NCBI GenBank assembly: GCA_935421135.1
Contig: OW285188.1
Coordinates: forward strand, 145,001-209,000
Direction of reading: 5' to 3'
Origin: Bugulina stolonifera
Taxonomy: Eukaryota; Bryozoa; Gymnolaemata; Cheilostomatida; Bugulidae
DNA length: 64,000 nt
Position numbers and translations under genes: made by a program. The notes beneath the pieces were generated by a model. It did not search any database. It had not been told where the DNA came from and worked only from the letters and a program-made list of their open reading frames with translations. Of the stretch, positions 1 through 10,284 are shown in pieces (position 1 is the first letter of the stretch; each line of letters starts with the position of its first letter).

Positions 1-1483
1 CCAGATGCTCTGGGACGCCCAGCCTACGGCAGGCCGCCCACAGTGCATCATGTCCAACACTGTCAAAAGCCTTACGCATATCCAAAAAACAGATCTTCAA
101 GTTCCTGATCTTGTCCTTCGATCTCTCCAGACATCTCTGGAGGAGCATGGAGTTAAAAAACAAACCATCTCCTCTCCTAAAACCTTTCTGACGCCTGGAG
201 ATAGGCAAAAGCGCCTCGAACCTAGAACCAAGAACGCAATGAAACAAACGACAAAAAACAGAACCGACCGAAATAGGTCTGAACTCAGCCGGGTCTCTGG
301 TTCCTGGAACTTTGGGGATGAGCGTAGTTCGGGCCTCGCAGATTCTTGATGGTACCATACCACACCAAAGCCAGAGGTTAAGAAAGGAGGTCAAAACATC
401 AGAGGGAAGTTTCTTCAATCTTCGCCAGGTCCAGCCATCTGGGCCTGGTGCCCCTTTATTCTTGACCTTGAGAACAGCAGCGACTTCTTCCTCAGAGATT
501 GGATCCATCAATCCATTGATGGTCTCGTGAGGAGAAAAGGAGGGAGAGGAAAACGAGGGAGAGGGACGCTCCAGCAAGTTGGTCCAATACTCTTCAGCTC
601 CTTCGGGCAGATCATGACTGGGAATTCCAAAGCTTCCATCAAGGATAGAGTCCGTCAAGCGTCCAGGGTCGTCCTTAAACATCTTCTGGGCTCGGCGGTA
701 CTCCATCCTTCTTTTCTCTTTGGAATTCCTTGGCTCGATCCTGTTGTTATCCATCCTTCTGCCCTTGGGTAGCTGAAGTGCTGGGAACCTCTGGTCGAAT
801 GTCTCGTCCACGAAGTCCTGGGTCTTGACGACTTCACGCTGCAATCCTGAGTCAAAAGAAAAAAGTTTATCAATGTCTATAGCATTCTTGATATTATCAT
901 GCAAAAAAGAAGAAGAAAAAGAAGAAAAAGAAGAAGAGGAATCACCACTAGGAGAAGTAGAGGGCTGAGGGGTCCTTGCACGGTTACTTTCCAACTGAAG
1001 AATTTCCTTATATAAAGGATTCTTGTTCCTGACACCCTTGATAGATTCAATAGAGAACTCGGGAAAAGCTTTCCTGAGCTCGACATTAATAAACCTTACC
1101 GCCAAGTTCCTCAACCTCACCTCCTCCCTGGCAAGCCGTATCATCATCTCTTCATTCCATCTAACATGTCTGACCTGTCTCTCCGCCTCTTCCTGATGGT
1201 AACGTTCCTGGTGAGTCCTTCTAAGATGCTGAGACAGTCCAGCCAGCGTCTTAAATCCACGGCTGCAAATGACACAACAATGGAAACTACAAACAACACA
1301 ACGCCAAGGAGTTTGCACTCCCCAGCTTACGTACTTAACAACCCTCTCGAACTGGGGCGATGAAGAGGCCGAAATTCGAGAGGGGCAGAGCGGTGAAAGG
1401 CACTGCTCCAAAGGACAGCCGTCCACACTACCAGTACTGGCAGCCTCAGAGGAGGCTGCACCACGCCTTAATTTTGGAGGCAT
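1..1483 (-). CDS. R2 protein (DNA-binding, reverse transcriptase, endonuclease), N-terminal 493 codons
   Basis: Reading from the ATG at 1,483, the frame is open for about 493 codons to the window edge. A single C2H2 zinc finger lies at about residues 70-91 (C70, C73, H86, H91). A Myb-like segment with a W near 109 and the IKGVR signature near 148-152 follows at about 108-160. A Ser-rich linker lies near 170-195. The RT domain follows, with GAPGPDGWTWRRLK, FRPISVGS and the block with the first catalytic Asp, LDMRKAFDSVG, near residue 466. One clear N-terminal zinc finger resembles the R2 D clade; the A clade has three. In R2 this protein nicks 28S DNA and primes reverse transcription there. 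The start is the first ATG after the ribozyme; R2 initiation can be unconventional. The frame lacks the lesions of the copy at 8,563-11,192, so it may be functional, but the C-terminal half is outside the window. Confidence 0.92.
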   Translation of the reverse strand, partial: MPPKLRRGAASSEAASTGSVDGCPLEQCLSPLCPSRISASSSPQFERVVKYVSWGVQTPWRCVVCSFHCCVICSRGFKTLAGLSQHLRRTHQERYHQEEAERQVRHVRWNEEMMIRLAREEVRLRNLAVRFINVELRKAFPEFSIESIKGVRNKNPLYKEILQLESNRARTPQPSTSPSGDSSSSFSSFSSSFLHDNIKNAIDIDKLFSFDSGLQREVVKTQDFVDETFDQRFPALQLPKGRRMDNNRIEPRNSKEKRRMEYRRAQKMFKDDPGRLTDSILDGSFGIPSHDLPEGAEEYWTNLLERPSPSFSSPSFSPHETINGLMDPISEEEVAAVLKVKNKGAPGPDGWTWRRLKKLPSDVLTSFLNLWLWCGMVPSRICEARTTLIPKVPGTRDPAEFRPISVGSVFCRLFHCVLGSRFEALLPISRRQKGFRRGDGLFFNSMLLQRCLERSKDKIRNLKICFLDMRKAFDSVGHDALWAACRRLGVPEHL

Positions 1484-1588
1484 AGTACTGGGAAAATCTG
1501 CCAGATGTATTTTAGCAGAAATGCACTATCAGCCGCTAGAGAAGAAGTCTCTAACGTTGTCCGACTCTCACCACGAGGAGGTTGTGCA
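1..1588 (-). mobile_element. R2: R2 non-LTR retrotransposon copy 1, 5' part, inserted in 28S
   Basis: The 28S sequence on the minus strand stops after GACTCTCTTAA, which is the R2 target site, and continues into a short leader and an R2-type open reading frame. The element runs in the same sense as the 28S, as R2 elements do, and leaves the window at position 1 inside the reverse transcriptase domain. The two G residues that normally follow TTAA in 28S are absent at this 5' junction. The copy at 33,018-33,612 has the same junction to the base. The leader is only about 105 nt and contains a predicted HDV-like ribozyme. R2 elements are transcribed with the rRNA by Pol I, so no own promoter is expected. 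Seen: junction, orientation, ORF. Known: R2 site specificity. Not visible: the 3' end. Confidence 0.95.

Positions 1589-1599
<11 letters not shown>
1522..1599 (-). ncRNA. HDV-like self-cleaving ribozyme at the 28S/R2 5' junction
   Basis: The 78-nt sense RNA from 1,599 to 1,522 fits the HDV double pseudoknot. P1 pairs nt 1-7 GACUCUC with nt 31-37 GAGAGUC. P2 pairs nt 12-16 UGCAC with nt 74-78 GUGCA. P3 pairs ACC (18-20) with GGU (28-30) around loop UCCUCGU. GG at 38-39 can form P1.1 with loop CC, and P4 is an eight-pair stem (45-52 with 58-65). The J4/2 strand GCUGAUA carries C68 at the catalytic cytosine position. The 5' strand of P1 lies in the host 28S, 11 nt upstream of the R2 boundary, so cleavage would leave 28S nucleotides on the R2 RNA. 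HDV-like ribozymes are known at R2 5' ends. Folding was done by eye. Confidence 0.88.
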
Positions 1600-1621
<22 letters not shown>

Positions 1622-2677
1622 TGCGCTTGGTTGAATTTCTTCACTTTGACATTCAAAGCACTGGGCAGAAATCACATCGCGTCAACACCGACCAGCGGCC
1701 ATCGCGATGCTTTGTTTTAATTAGACAGTCGTGTTCCCAGAGTCCGTGCCAGTTCTGTGCTGTGCGTTTAGGCCGAACGAAGCCGACGCCGACCCGAGAG
1801 CCGACGCCGGCGAAAGCCACGGCCGCCCACGGACGCACGCCGGCGGCGGTCCGAACGCGCGAGGCGCGTCCAGTCCTACCGACGCGCGGTCCGCTTCTTG
1901 CCGCGACCCGAAGCAGCCCGCACCTCAGAGCCAATCCTTATCCCGAAGTTACGGATCGGATTTGCCGACTTCCCTTACCTACATTGTTCTATCGACCAGA
2001 GGCTGTTCACCTTGGAGACCTGCTGCGGATTCGGGTACGGCCTGGAGTGAAAATCACACTGCCTCCCTCGGTTTTTCAAGGGCCAACGCCGATGCACCGG
2101 ACGCCGCGTGAGGCGCGACGCTTTACGGATGCAACGTCCCTATCTCTGGACAAGCCAATTCCAGGGAGTCCGCTCCTAACAAAGAAAAGAGAACTCTTCC
2201 CGGGATCGACGCTGGCGTCACCGAGTTCGGTTGCGTTACCGCACTGGGGCCCGAGGGCCCAATCTCCACCACCAGGTTCGGGAATATTAACCCGATTCCC
2301 TTTCGATCGCATCGGGGGTTGCCTGTCACGCACCACTTTTGCCGCTCCTCACTGCCGAACTTTGTCAAGGTTCAGACGGCGTGCGCGCCTCCCCCGTTCA
2401 GAACGGAGTTCTCCGATCTCTTAGGGCCGACTGACCCATGTCCAACTGCTGTTCACATGGAACCCTTCTCCACTTCGGTCTACAAAGTTCTCATTTGTAT
2501 ACTTGCTACTACCACCAAGATCTGCACTGAAGGCGGCTCCACGCGTGCTCGCGCACTACGCTTCAGCGCCACCGACACGCCCTCCTACTCGTCGGGGCCT
2601 GGCATTTCGCACGCATTGCCCCGACGGTGCGGTATGGGTCGCACGCTCCAGCGCCATCCATTTTCAGGGCTAGTTGA

Positions 2678-2711
<34 letters not shown>

Positions 2712-2996
2712 ATTCCGACTTCCATGGCCACCGTCCTGCTGTCTATATCAACCAACACCTTTTGTGGTGTCTCATGAGCGTACGTTAGGCACCCTAACCG
2801 CACGTTTGGTTCATCCCACAGCGCCAGTTCTGCTTACCAAAAACGGCCCACTGGGCACTCTCTGTTCGAGCACGCGACCCCGATCAGGAAGGGTCGCGCC
2901 TCTTACCCATTTAAAGTTTGAGAATAGGTTGAGGACGTTTCGTCCCCAATGCCTCTAATCATTCGCTTTACCGGATAAAACCATTTATCCCGAGTG

Positions 2997-3038
<42 letters not shown>

Positions 3039-4122
3039 GCGGTTCGATTAGTCTTTCGCCCCTATGCTCAAGTTTGACGACCGATTTGCACGTCAGGATC
3101 GCTGCGAGCCTCCACCAGAGTTTCCTCTGGCTTCGCCCTGCTCAAGCATAGTTCACCACCTTTCGGGTCTGAGCACGCGCGCTCTTGCGCCGCGGCCACT
3201 CGCATCGAGTCGGCCGCGGGCCGGCGTTGCGCCGACACGCCAGTGCCGGATCACGCCCGTTTTGCCTTAGCTGCGCCTTTGGGGTTCTTGGAGCCCATCG
3301 ACTTGCGCGCGTGCTCAACTCCTTGGTCCGTGTTTCAAGACGGGTCGGACGGAGTGCCGGGAACCACGCGACCCGGACCCTCGGTGCTGCGTGACACCGC
3401 ACGGCGCGACAGACGGAGCATCGCGACGACGAACTGCACGCAGTTCGCCGCCGGCGTCCGCCAGCCCACCGCGTCGGGTCACTCCCGCGCGGGGAGTGCA
3501 CCGCAGGCGCTCCTCGCCCGCCGAGTCTGCCGACGCCGCGGCGGCCTGTAACACGACGCGCGAACGCGTCGCCACCTTGCCGCCGGGCTTCTGACGACCC
3601 GACAGGCGGTCGTCGCGCTCCGCCGCCGCCAAGTGCACCGTCTCCCCGGAGGAAGGCGGCTGAATGGCGGCGACGAACTCGCCCAGTTCCGTCCGTTTGC
3701 CTCTGAACGGTTTCACGTACTCTTGAACTCTCTTTTCAAAGTTCTTTGCAACTTTCCCTCACGGTACTTGTTTGCTATCGGTCTCGCACTAGGTATTTAG
3801 CCTTAGATGGAGCTTACCACCCACTTTGGGCTGCACTCTCAAGCAACCCGACTCCGCGATGAACGGCAGGCCACGGCGACTCGTCGGCAAGTAGAGGCCT
3901 GACACCCGCTGCGGGCAGACCCATTCAGAGGTACTCGTGCCAGAGTCGTCGCGGCAAGCCGCCACCGAAACGCCACATTGCACTGCGACCGGAGGCCGCG
4001 GGCTTCGGCGCTGGGCTTCTCCCCTTTCACTCGCCGCTACTCGGGGAATCCTAGTTAGTTTCTTTTCCTCCGCTTACTGATATGCTTAAGTTCAGCGGGT
4101 AGTCGCGTCCGATCTGAGGTCG
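1589..4122 (-). rRNA. 28S rRNA, 5' part, interrupted by R2
   Basis: The minus strand starts with the typical 28S 5' end: CGACCTCAGATC near 4,122, then ACCCGCTGAACTTAAGCATA. It runs through about 2.5 kb of recognisable large-subunit rRNA to GACTCTCTTAA at 1,589, where R2 interrupts it. The region includes GC-rich expansion segments (about 3,150-3,700). The 3' remainder of 28S is beyond the window start. R2-bearing 28S genes generally do not give functional rRNA. Long ORFs antisense to it, such as 1,582-2,424 on the plus strand, are by-products of GC-rich structure and occur again in the second 28S piece. Confidence 0.96.
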
Positions 4123-4371
4123 TGCTCACAGAGTGGGCCGTGAGCGCGCTGCTGCTCACTCTCGCCGGTTAGCGCGGCGCGTCATCGGCTCCTCCGCTGC
4201 TCAACAGCGGACGGAACCTAATACGCCGCGGCGGCGAGCCGGCCCTGGCCGCGCGCTCCGGGCGCGGCCGTGTGCACTTGGGGTCGCGGCGGCGCTGCCC
4301 GCACGCGGCGGGCAGGCCCTCCGTCGACCCAAGGCGCGACGCCGACTGGCGGCGACGCGGTTGTCAGAGAA
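4123..4371 (-). other. ITS2
   Basis: This is the spacer between the 5.8S 3' end and the 28S 5' end. It is about 250 bp, GC-rich and non-coding, and is removed during rRNA processing. Boundaries are approximate because they rest on the conserved ends of the flanking genes. Confidence 0.85.
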
Positions 4372-4530
4372 TGACGACCCTCAGACGGGCGCGGCCCCGG
4401 GATGACCCGGGGCCACAATGTGCGTTCAAGATGCCGATGATCGATGTGTCCTGCAGTTCACATTGCATAACGCAGCTGGCTGCGCTCTTCATCGACGTGC
4501 GAGCCGAGTGATCCACCGCTCAGAGTTGTG
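4372..4530 (-). rRNA. 5.8S rRNA
   Basis: The minus strand carries the conserved 5.8S signatures in order: AACTCTGAGCGGTGGATCAC, CGATGAAGAGCGCAGC, TGCAGGACACATCGATCATC and TTGAACGCA. The length is about 159 nt, normal for animals. A typical GC-rich 3' hairpin (CCCCGGGTCATCCCGGGG) is present. Ends are estimated to within a few bases. Confidence 0.95.
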
Positions 4531-5795
4531 CTTTGCATAGTCGGGGCTATGCTATTGGTTTGCATCGACCCGCGCGCGGCGACAGGCAGAGTCGCCGACG
4601 CGGCGGGCCCTCGCCCGGTCCTTGCCTCGGTCCGTTTTTTGGGTACAGATTGACCGCGCGCCCGCGGCGCGCGGCTGTGACCTAAGGCGGCTCGCCCGCA
4701 CCTGAGGACGTCGAGAGCGGCGACGCCCCTGCCGGGGCGACGCCGATCGACGAACGATGCCGTCGGCGAGCTCTTTAAGCGTAACCGTCGCCCCGCCGGG
4801 GCGGACGGCTTTACAGTCCGACGTGCCGTGCCGTGCATGACAGCGGCGACGTCGAGTCGTACGCACCTCCGGAGCCGTGTGCGCGCGCCGGCTCCGTGTC
4901 GGTCACGGTGACGCCTCCTCCCCCTGACGGCGTCGGTCGTCTCGCGCAGTGGTCGGCATGCACGCCGCTGCGTCGCGCGAGACAGGGGGGGTCCTCCTCG
5001 TCACCAGGCGCAAGTCCGGTGCGCTAGGCCGGTCATGCGGTTGGGTGCCGGCGGCGGCGGGTTTCTCAGGCCCGCGCGCGGCCGCCGGCTTCTCGCAAAG
5101 CACACGTACCCGCCCGCCGTTCCCAGTGGTACTAGGCGGGTTGGCAGCGCGTGTGCTGGCAGTGCCGTGTGCGCCGTGTGCGCCGTGTGTGTCTGGCCGG
5201 AGCGGCCTTGGTTTGCTCACTTTGACATTTGTTTACAGTTGTGCAGTAAGATCTGACTGAGCACCGACGGAGACGGAGGCAGTCGAGAGCGAGCGAGAGA
5301 GAGATCGGCGTCACACCGATCAAAAACAGCCGGAGGCCGGGGGTCGGTCAATCCCCCGAGCGCCTCCCCGTACGCCTGTGGACGCCGTGCTCGTCCACGA
5401 GTCGCGTTCTAGCTCCTACGAACCAGAACAGCAAGAGACGACGCGTTGGTGCCACCTCACCAACGCCGTCTTTGGTTCTTGCTTTTTTGTGTACCGCCCC
5501 TTAGCGACTCTTTTGTTCTTACGAACCTGCTCGCGTACACTCTCCTCCTTCTTCCTACCTTCGCCTCACTCTCTCTCTCTCCCGACACTCTTCCGCCACC
5601 TCTCCGCCTCTTGGTGCGGCGCGCGCGCTCACTCACGCGGCCGACCACTCCTTGCACCGACACACAGCGGCGACAGCAGCAGCGCACAGGCGCTTTTGTT
5701 TACCTTTCGTTCTGACTTTTGTGCCGCGACCCCCGGCCGCGGCGACGGCGCGCGCGTTTGCCAGACGCGCGCGTCCGCCTTTGTTTACCAGCAAT
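4531..5795 (-). other. ITS1
   Basis: This is the spacer between 18S and 5.8S, about 1.27 kb, GC-rich with several homopurine and CT-rich tracts (for example 5,280-5,310 and 5,560-5,600). No conserved coding signal is present. The length is large but within the range known for animals. Confidence 0.88.
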
Positions 5796-5942
5796 GATCC
5801 TTACGCAGGTTCACCTACGAAAACCTTGTTACGACTTTTACTTCCTAGAAGTGATCAAGTTCGTCTCACTTTCCGCTCGCTGCGCCGTGACGGCCGAAGC
5901 CGACTGGCGCAGCTCGCAGTCCGTGAGCCTCACTAAACCACT

Positions 5943-5985
<43 letters not shown>

Positions 5986-6429
5986 AGATTCCCCGCGAGC
6001 TGATGACTCGCCAGTACAAGGAATTCCTCGTTCACGGAGAACAATTGCAATCTCCGATCCCTAGCACGTTTGCGGTTCAACGGGTTGCCCGCGCCGATCG
6101 GCGCGGGAGAAACACGCTGATGCAAACAGTGTAGCGCGCGTGCGGCCCCGAACATCTGAGGGCATCACTGACCTGTTATTGCTCTCAGCTTCACGCGGCT
6201 AAAAGCCGCTTGTCCCTCTAAGAAGCTAGCGGCCGCCGTACAAAGTCGGCGCCGTCTATTTAGCAGGCAAGAATCTCGTTCGTTATCGGAATTAACCAGA
6301 CAGATCGCTCCACGAACTAAGAACGGCCATGCACCACCAACCACTGAATCGAGAAAGAGCTCTCAACCTGTCTGTCATAACAGTGTTCGGGCCGGGTGAG
6401 GTTTCCCGTGTTGAGTCAAATTAAGCCGC

Positions 6430-6478
<49 letters not shown>

Positions 6479-7638
6479 TTTGCAACCATACTCCCCCCGG
6501 AACCCAATGACTTTGGTTTCCCGGGCAATACTGCTGGCGGCAACTTCGACAGAAGTGCGCCCAATTGCCAGTCGGCATCGTTTACGGTCAGAACTACGGC
6601 GGTATCTGATCGCCTTCGCACCTCTGACTTTCGTTCTTGATTAATGAAAACATTCTTGGCAAATGCTTTCGCAGTAGGGAGTCTTCGGACGATCCTTGAA
6701 TTTCACCTCTCCCGTCCGAGTACTAATGCCCCCGGCAGTCCCTGTTAATCATTGGCTCGCCGACTCTCTAACCAACAAAATGAGTACGAGCCCATGTTCC
6801 ATCATACCATGCTGAGCTGTTCAAGCTGCTCGCCCCCTCTAAGCGGTTCAATTTCTTCAAGGTGAACGTGCAGCGGCGGCGCGCTCACACGGTGAAGTGC
6901 AAGCGACGCGCGCCCTCTGCGCCTGGCGCGGTCGGGCGAGAGCGACCAGTGCGGCCGTCCGCCCTCCCGCGTCTGACGCTTCAACTACGAGCTTTTTAAA
7001 CGCAGCAATATAAATATACGCTGCTGGAGCTGGAATTACCGCGGCTGCTGGCACCAGGCTTGCCCTCCAGTGGATCCTCGTTAAAGGATTTGAAGTGTAC
7101 TCATTCCGATTACGGCGACACATAAGTGCGCCGCATCGGTATTGTTCGTCACTACCTCTCGGTGTCCGAAGTGGGTAATTTGCGTGCCTGCTGCCTTCCT
7201 TAGAAGTGGTCGCCGTTTCTCATGCGGCCTCTCCAGAATCGAACCCAGATTCTCTGTTATCCGTCAACGCCACGGTTGGCATAGCACCAACCGTCGACAG
7301 CATGATAGATCAGAAACTCAGTGCAGGCGTCGCCGGCGCTGTGGCCGTGCGATCGGCGGCAATTACTCGGGTGTCGTCCACCAACGCCCGCCGAAACGGG
7401 CCATTGGTTTTCGCCTAATAAGTGCGCCCTTCCCCCGCCCGAAGGCAGGGTCGGAGCCTTGTTGCATGTATTAGCACCGGAGTTACCGCACGTTATCCAC
7501 GGGTGAGTCTGGCCCCAGTGGATTCATAACCGATTTAATGAGCCGTCCGCAGTCTCGCCGCGTACGCGGCTTGTACTTAGACATGCATGGCTTAATCTTT
7601 GAGACAAGCATATGATTACTGGCAGGATCAACCAGATA
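5796..7638 (-). rRNA. 18S rRNA, divergent at conserved sites
   Basis: The minus strand begins TATCTGGTTGATCCTGCCAG near 7,638 and ends with GTGAACCTGCGTAAGGATCA near 5,796, about 1,843 nt. Core elements are intact: GCCAGCAGCCGCGGTAATTC, CGAAAGCATTTGCCAAGAAT, AACTTAAAGGAATTGACGGA, and TTGTACACACCGCCCGTCGC. From memory of the eukaryotic consensus, several normally invariant positions differ. Examples are CGACCACTTCT where CTACCACATCC is usual, TTTTCGTAGG for TTTCCGTAGG, and CTGCGTAAGG for CTGCGGAAGG. The stem after the 530 loop shows paired changes (CAGCAGCG with GCTGCG), which suggests a fast-evolving but functional rRNA rather than a random pseudogene. Confidence 0.96.
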
Positions 7639-8290
7639 GAGCTGCGCGATCGCGACCGACTCGCCGCTAGGCGAGACGGCCGGCCGGCACGCTCGGGCGC
7701 GGCGGCCGGGCGGTGCTACCTCACCGCCCGGTCCGCACGGCCTCGGCTCGGCGGAACGCGTCAACCTCGCGTCCGCTCAGCCCGGAGAGCGCGGCGTCAG
7801 TCGGCACCTGCGGCCTCGCGCCGCAGGCCCTACGCGCCGCGTCACTCCACTACTCTCGCTCTCTGCGTGGGCGCGTCGGTTCCCCAGGCCGACGCGCCGC
7901 ACCTTCTATCTCTCTGGGCGGAGCGCGCCACCGACCCTCGCGGGTAGTGGCCGCCGCTGCCGCCCGGTCTGCCGACGCGCCGGTTGCTCAAGCCGACGCG
8001 CCGTCCTCACACTCGGCGCAATCACCTCAACGGCGGGCGGAGACGGCGGGCGCCGTCGTCCCCCTGCACGTTCTACTCACAGTGCGACATCAGCGACTGT
8101 CCTTCCCCGTTTCAGGTTGCCCGTTGACCGCCTCCAGCGCGGTCGGGCCAGCGTGCTCGGCTGCGGGCTTAGTGGCTTCAGCGTCCGGCGCACTAGGTGC
8201 TACTCCGAGACGTCGAGCGGCCGCCCTTAGTGTAGTCAAGGAACGGGTGGGCGCGCATTGCGCGCGCGTCACCCATGTATGCCGAGGGGG
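7639..8290 (-). other. 5' external transcribed spacer (partial)
   Basis: About 650 bp of very GC-rich sequence lies directly upstream of 18S in the rRNA sense. Position, composition and lack of conserved coding support 5' ETS. Its outer end is cut by the poly(A) end of the R2 copy at 8,291, so no Pol I promoter or intergenic spacer can be recognised. The first bases after the R2 tail faintly resemble the 28S sequence that normally follows an R2 insertion. Confidence 0.8.
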
Positions 8291-8562
8291 CTTTTTTTTT
8301 TTTTTTTTAACTTGCTTAGAAAAACAGATGTTAGACAACATCATGGTGCAGACCAGTTGCAAACAGCAAAAGGTGCTACCACTACCAATGATGTGCCTTC
8401 CAACTGAAGAGAAAACAATCATTAGCAGAGTATTATAATGCTCCCTGCGAGGGCGGAAAAAGACGGCTGTTGGAGAAAGTAAAAATAACTTTGCAAAATT
8501 TTTGTTAATACAAAAAAGGTGCCAGTGCTGGTCTTAAAGATTCACAAAAAGGGCTCTAGAGC

Positions 8563-10284
8563 TTAAGTACTTTGGGCCAGGGAAAAAACAATGGTTGACC
8601 TATTCCAGAAGTCATAGCGGTAAAGGCCATACTGCAAATCTTTTAGGGAGATGATCACTGTTTCTCTAGATGGCAAGAAGTCTTTACAGAAATCAAGAGA
8701 AGGTCCATGAATGGCCCCCATCCAGTTCACAATTAGTCCTCCAAAAGTGACCACCTCCTTTCCAGAGAGATTCTTGGCAAAGTCAACCACTCCTGGCACT
8801 GCGTACTTCCTGACCTTGTTTCTTGTAGGGACGGCGAGATCCACGTTGTCAGAGACGATGGCGACATCTAACACCCGTACGGAATCTTGTTCCGGGTGCC
8901 AGATGACAAGGTCGGGTTTAAGTAACCCTTCCCGCGTCCTGACATGTGGCTCGACCGCCACCTGAAAACCCAGCTTCTGAGCTTGCCGTCTGACAAACTC
9001 CACAACCATGTTGTGTCGGTGAACACGAGGCCCATGTGTCCTTGGACACACCTGCAAGATGTGCTGCAGGGTATGGGGCAGATTAACACAGGCCGGGCAA
9101 AAGATGGAGACACTCCGGTTCATCCTGTGCTTCACCTGCCCCGTTATGAGGAGGTTAAATCTGAGATGAAGGATTTTCAGAAAATCCCTCCCCGATAACA
9201 GCCTAGTAGGCTCTCGTACCCACCTATGAGCCCGAGGAACCTCAGAATGATGTTTCAGACCTGACCCATCAACAAGCTCATGCAGCCTCTCTCTCCAAAA
9301 GCCAGCTTCCGCTGACTTAGAACCAACCGTGGTGCCCCTAATGACAGGGGAAACCACCTCACCACAGAGAGGTACACAAGCCGCCAATGGGTCGTCATAA
9401 CTTACGAGTCTGCACATCCTCTGATGTCTGATCCTGGGAATCAAGGTCTGAAAAGCAGGAACTCCTAAGCCACCATCACTTACCGCTGCATAAAGAAATG
9501 CAGTGGGGCAATGGGGCCTCTTCACTTTCAGCCAGCCCTTGACCACGGATCTTACAGTGTAGTCAAGAGCCTTAAGGGCTTTCTGTGAAGGAAGGAGTAA
9601 AACAAACTGATGGAAGAGCTTGGGCAGAATAAAAGTTCTCAACAAAAATAGTCTCTGCTGGGGCTTAAGCGGGGCATGAGAGGCCCTACTTAGCCAAAGA
9701 TCCAGCTTAGCCCGAGGGCTTGCTGGACAAAGGCGTGCACCGATTGGTGCACCCAGATACTTGTAACTGTCGTTTATCCCAATAGCTGGAATAAACGAAG
9801 AACCGATCTTAACAGTACCACGTGGATCACAGATCCACTTACCTTTCCTAGCAGAGATATTGAGAGAAGCACTCTTCTGCGGGTTTGCCTCAAAACCAGA
9901 GTTCCCGAGAGAAGACAAAAGAAAATCGCAGTTCATCTGGAGTCCATGAACTGACTCAGCAAAAAGGACGATGTCATCCGCAAAAGCGGCAAAAGACACT
10001 GGGTCCGAGTCTTCATTCAAATGAAATCCGACTCGGGGGTCCAGTTGGGAGGTCGACATGTCAATCACAGCGTTGAACAGATGCACTGAAAGAGGGTCAC
10101 CCTGCTTGATACCACGCCTAGATATAATCTTTCTCGACAGGCGGGTGCCCAGAGCCAAACGCGTACTGCTCATAGAATAGAATCTAGAACAGTAGCCAAC
10201 CAGATGCTCTGGGACGCCCAGCCTGCGGCAGGCCGCCCACAGCGCATCATGTCCAACACTGTGAAAAGCCTTACGCATATCCAA
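8563..10284 (-). pseudogene. R2 protein, RT C-terminal half plus restriction-like endonuclease (frameshifted)
   Basis: A 573-codon open segment. It holds the RT catalytic block AFADDIVLF at about residues 98-106 and RT thumb sequence. An R2-type zinc knuckle CPACVNLPHTLQHILQVCPR follows near 400-420, with THGPRVHRHN after it. The endonuclease motif KPDLVIWHPEQDSVRVLDVA lies near 455-475. The C-terminus at 8,563 looks complete. The segment begins with LDMRKAF read from a TTG, not a true start. It is joined out of frame to the upstream RT half by an extra T in a T run at about 10,287-10,293; copy 1 has six there and this copy has seven. Compared with copy 1, the conserved AFDSVG reads AFHSVG. 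This copy is not expected to make a full protein. Confidence 0.93.

Noticed and set aside
1582..2424. 280-codon plus-strand ORF and its twin at 33,606-34,448
   Set aside because: Antisense to 28S rRNA; its conservation reflects the rRNA gene.
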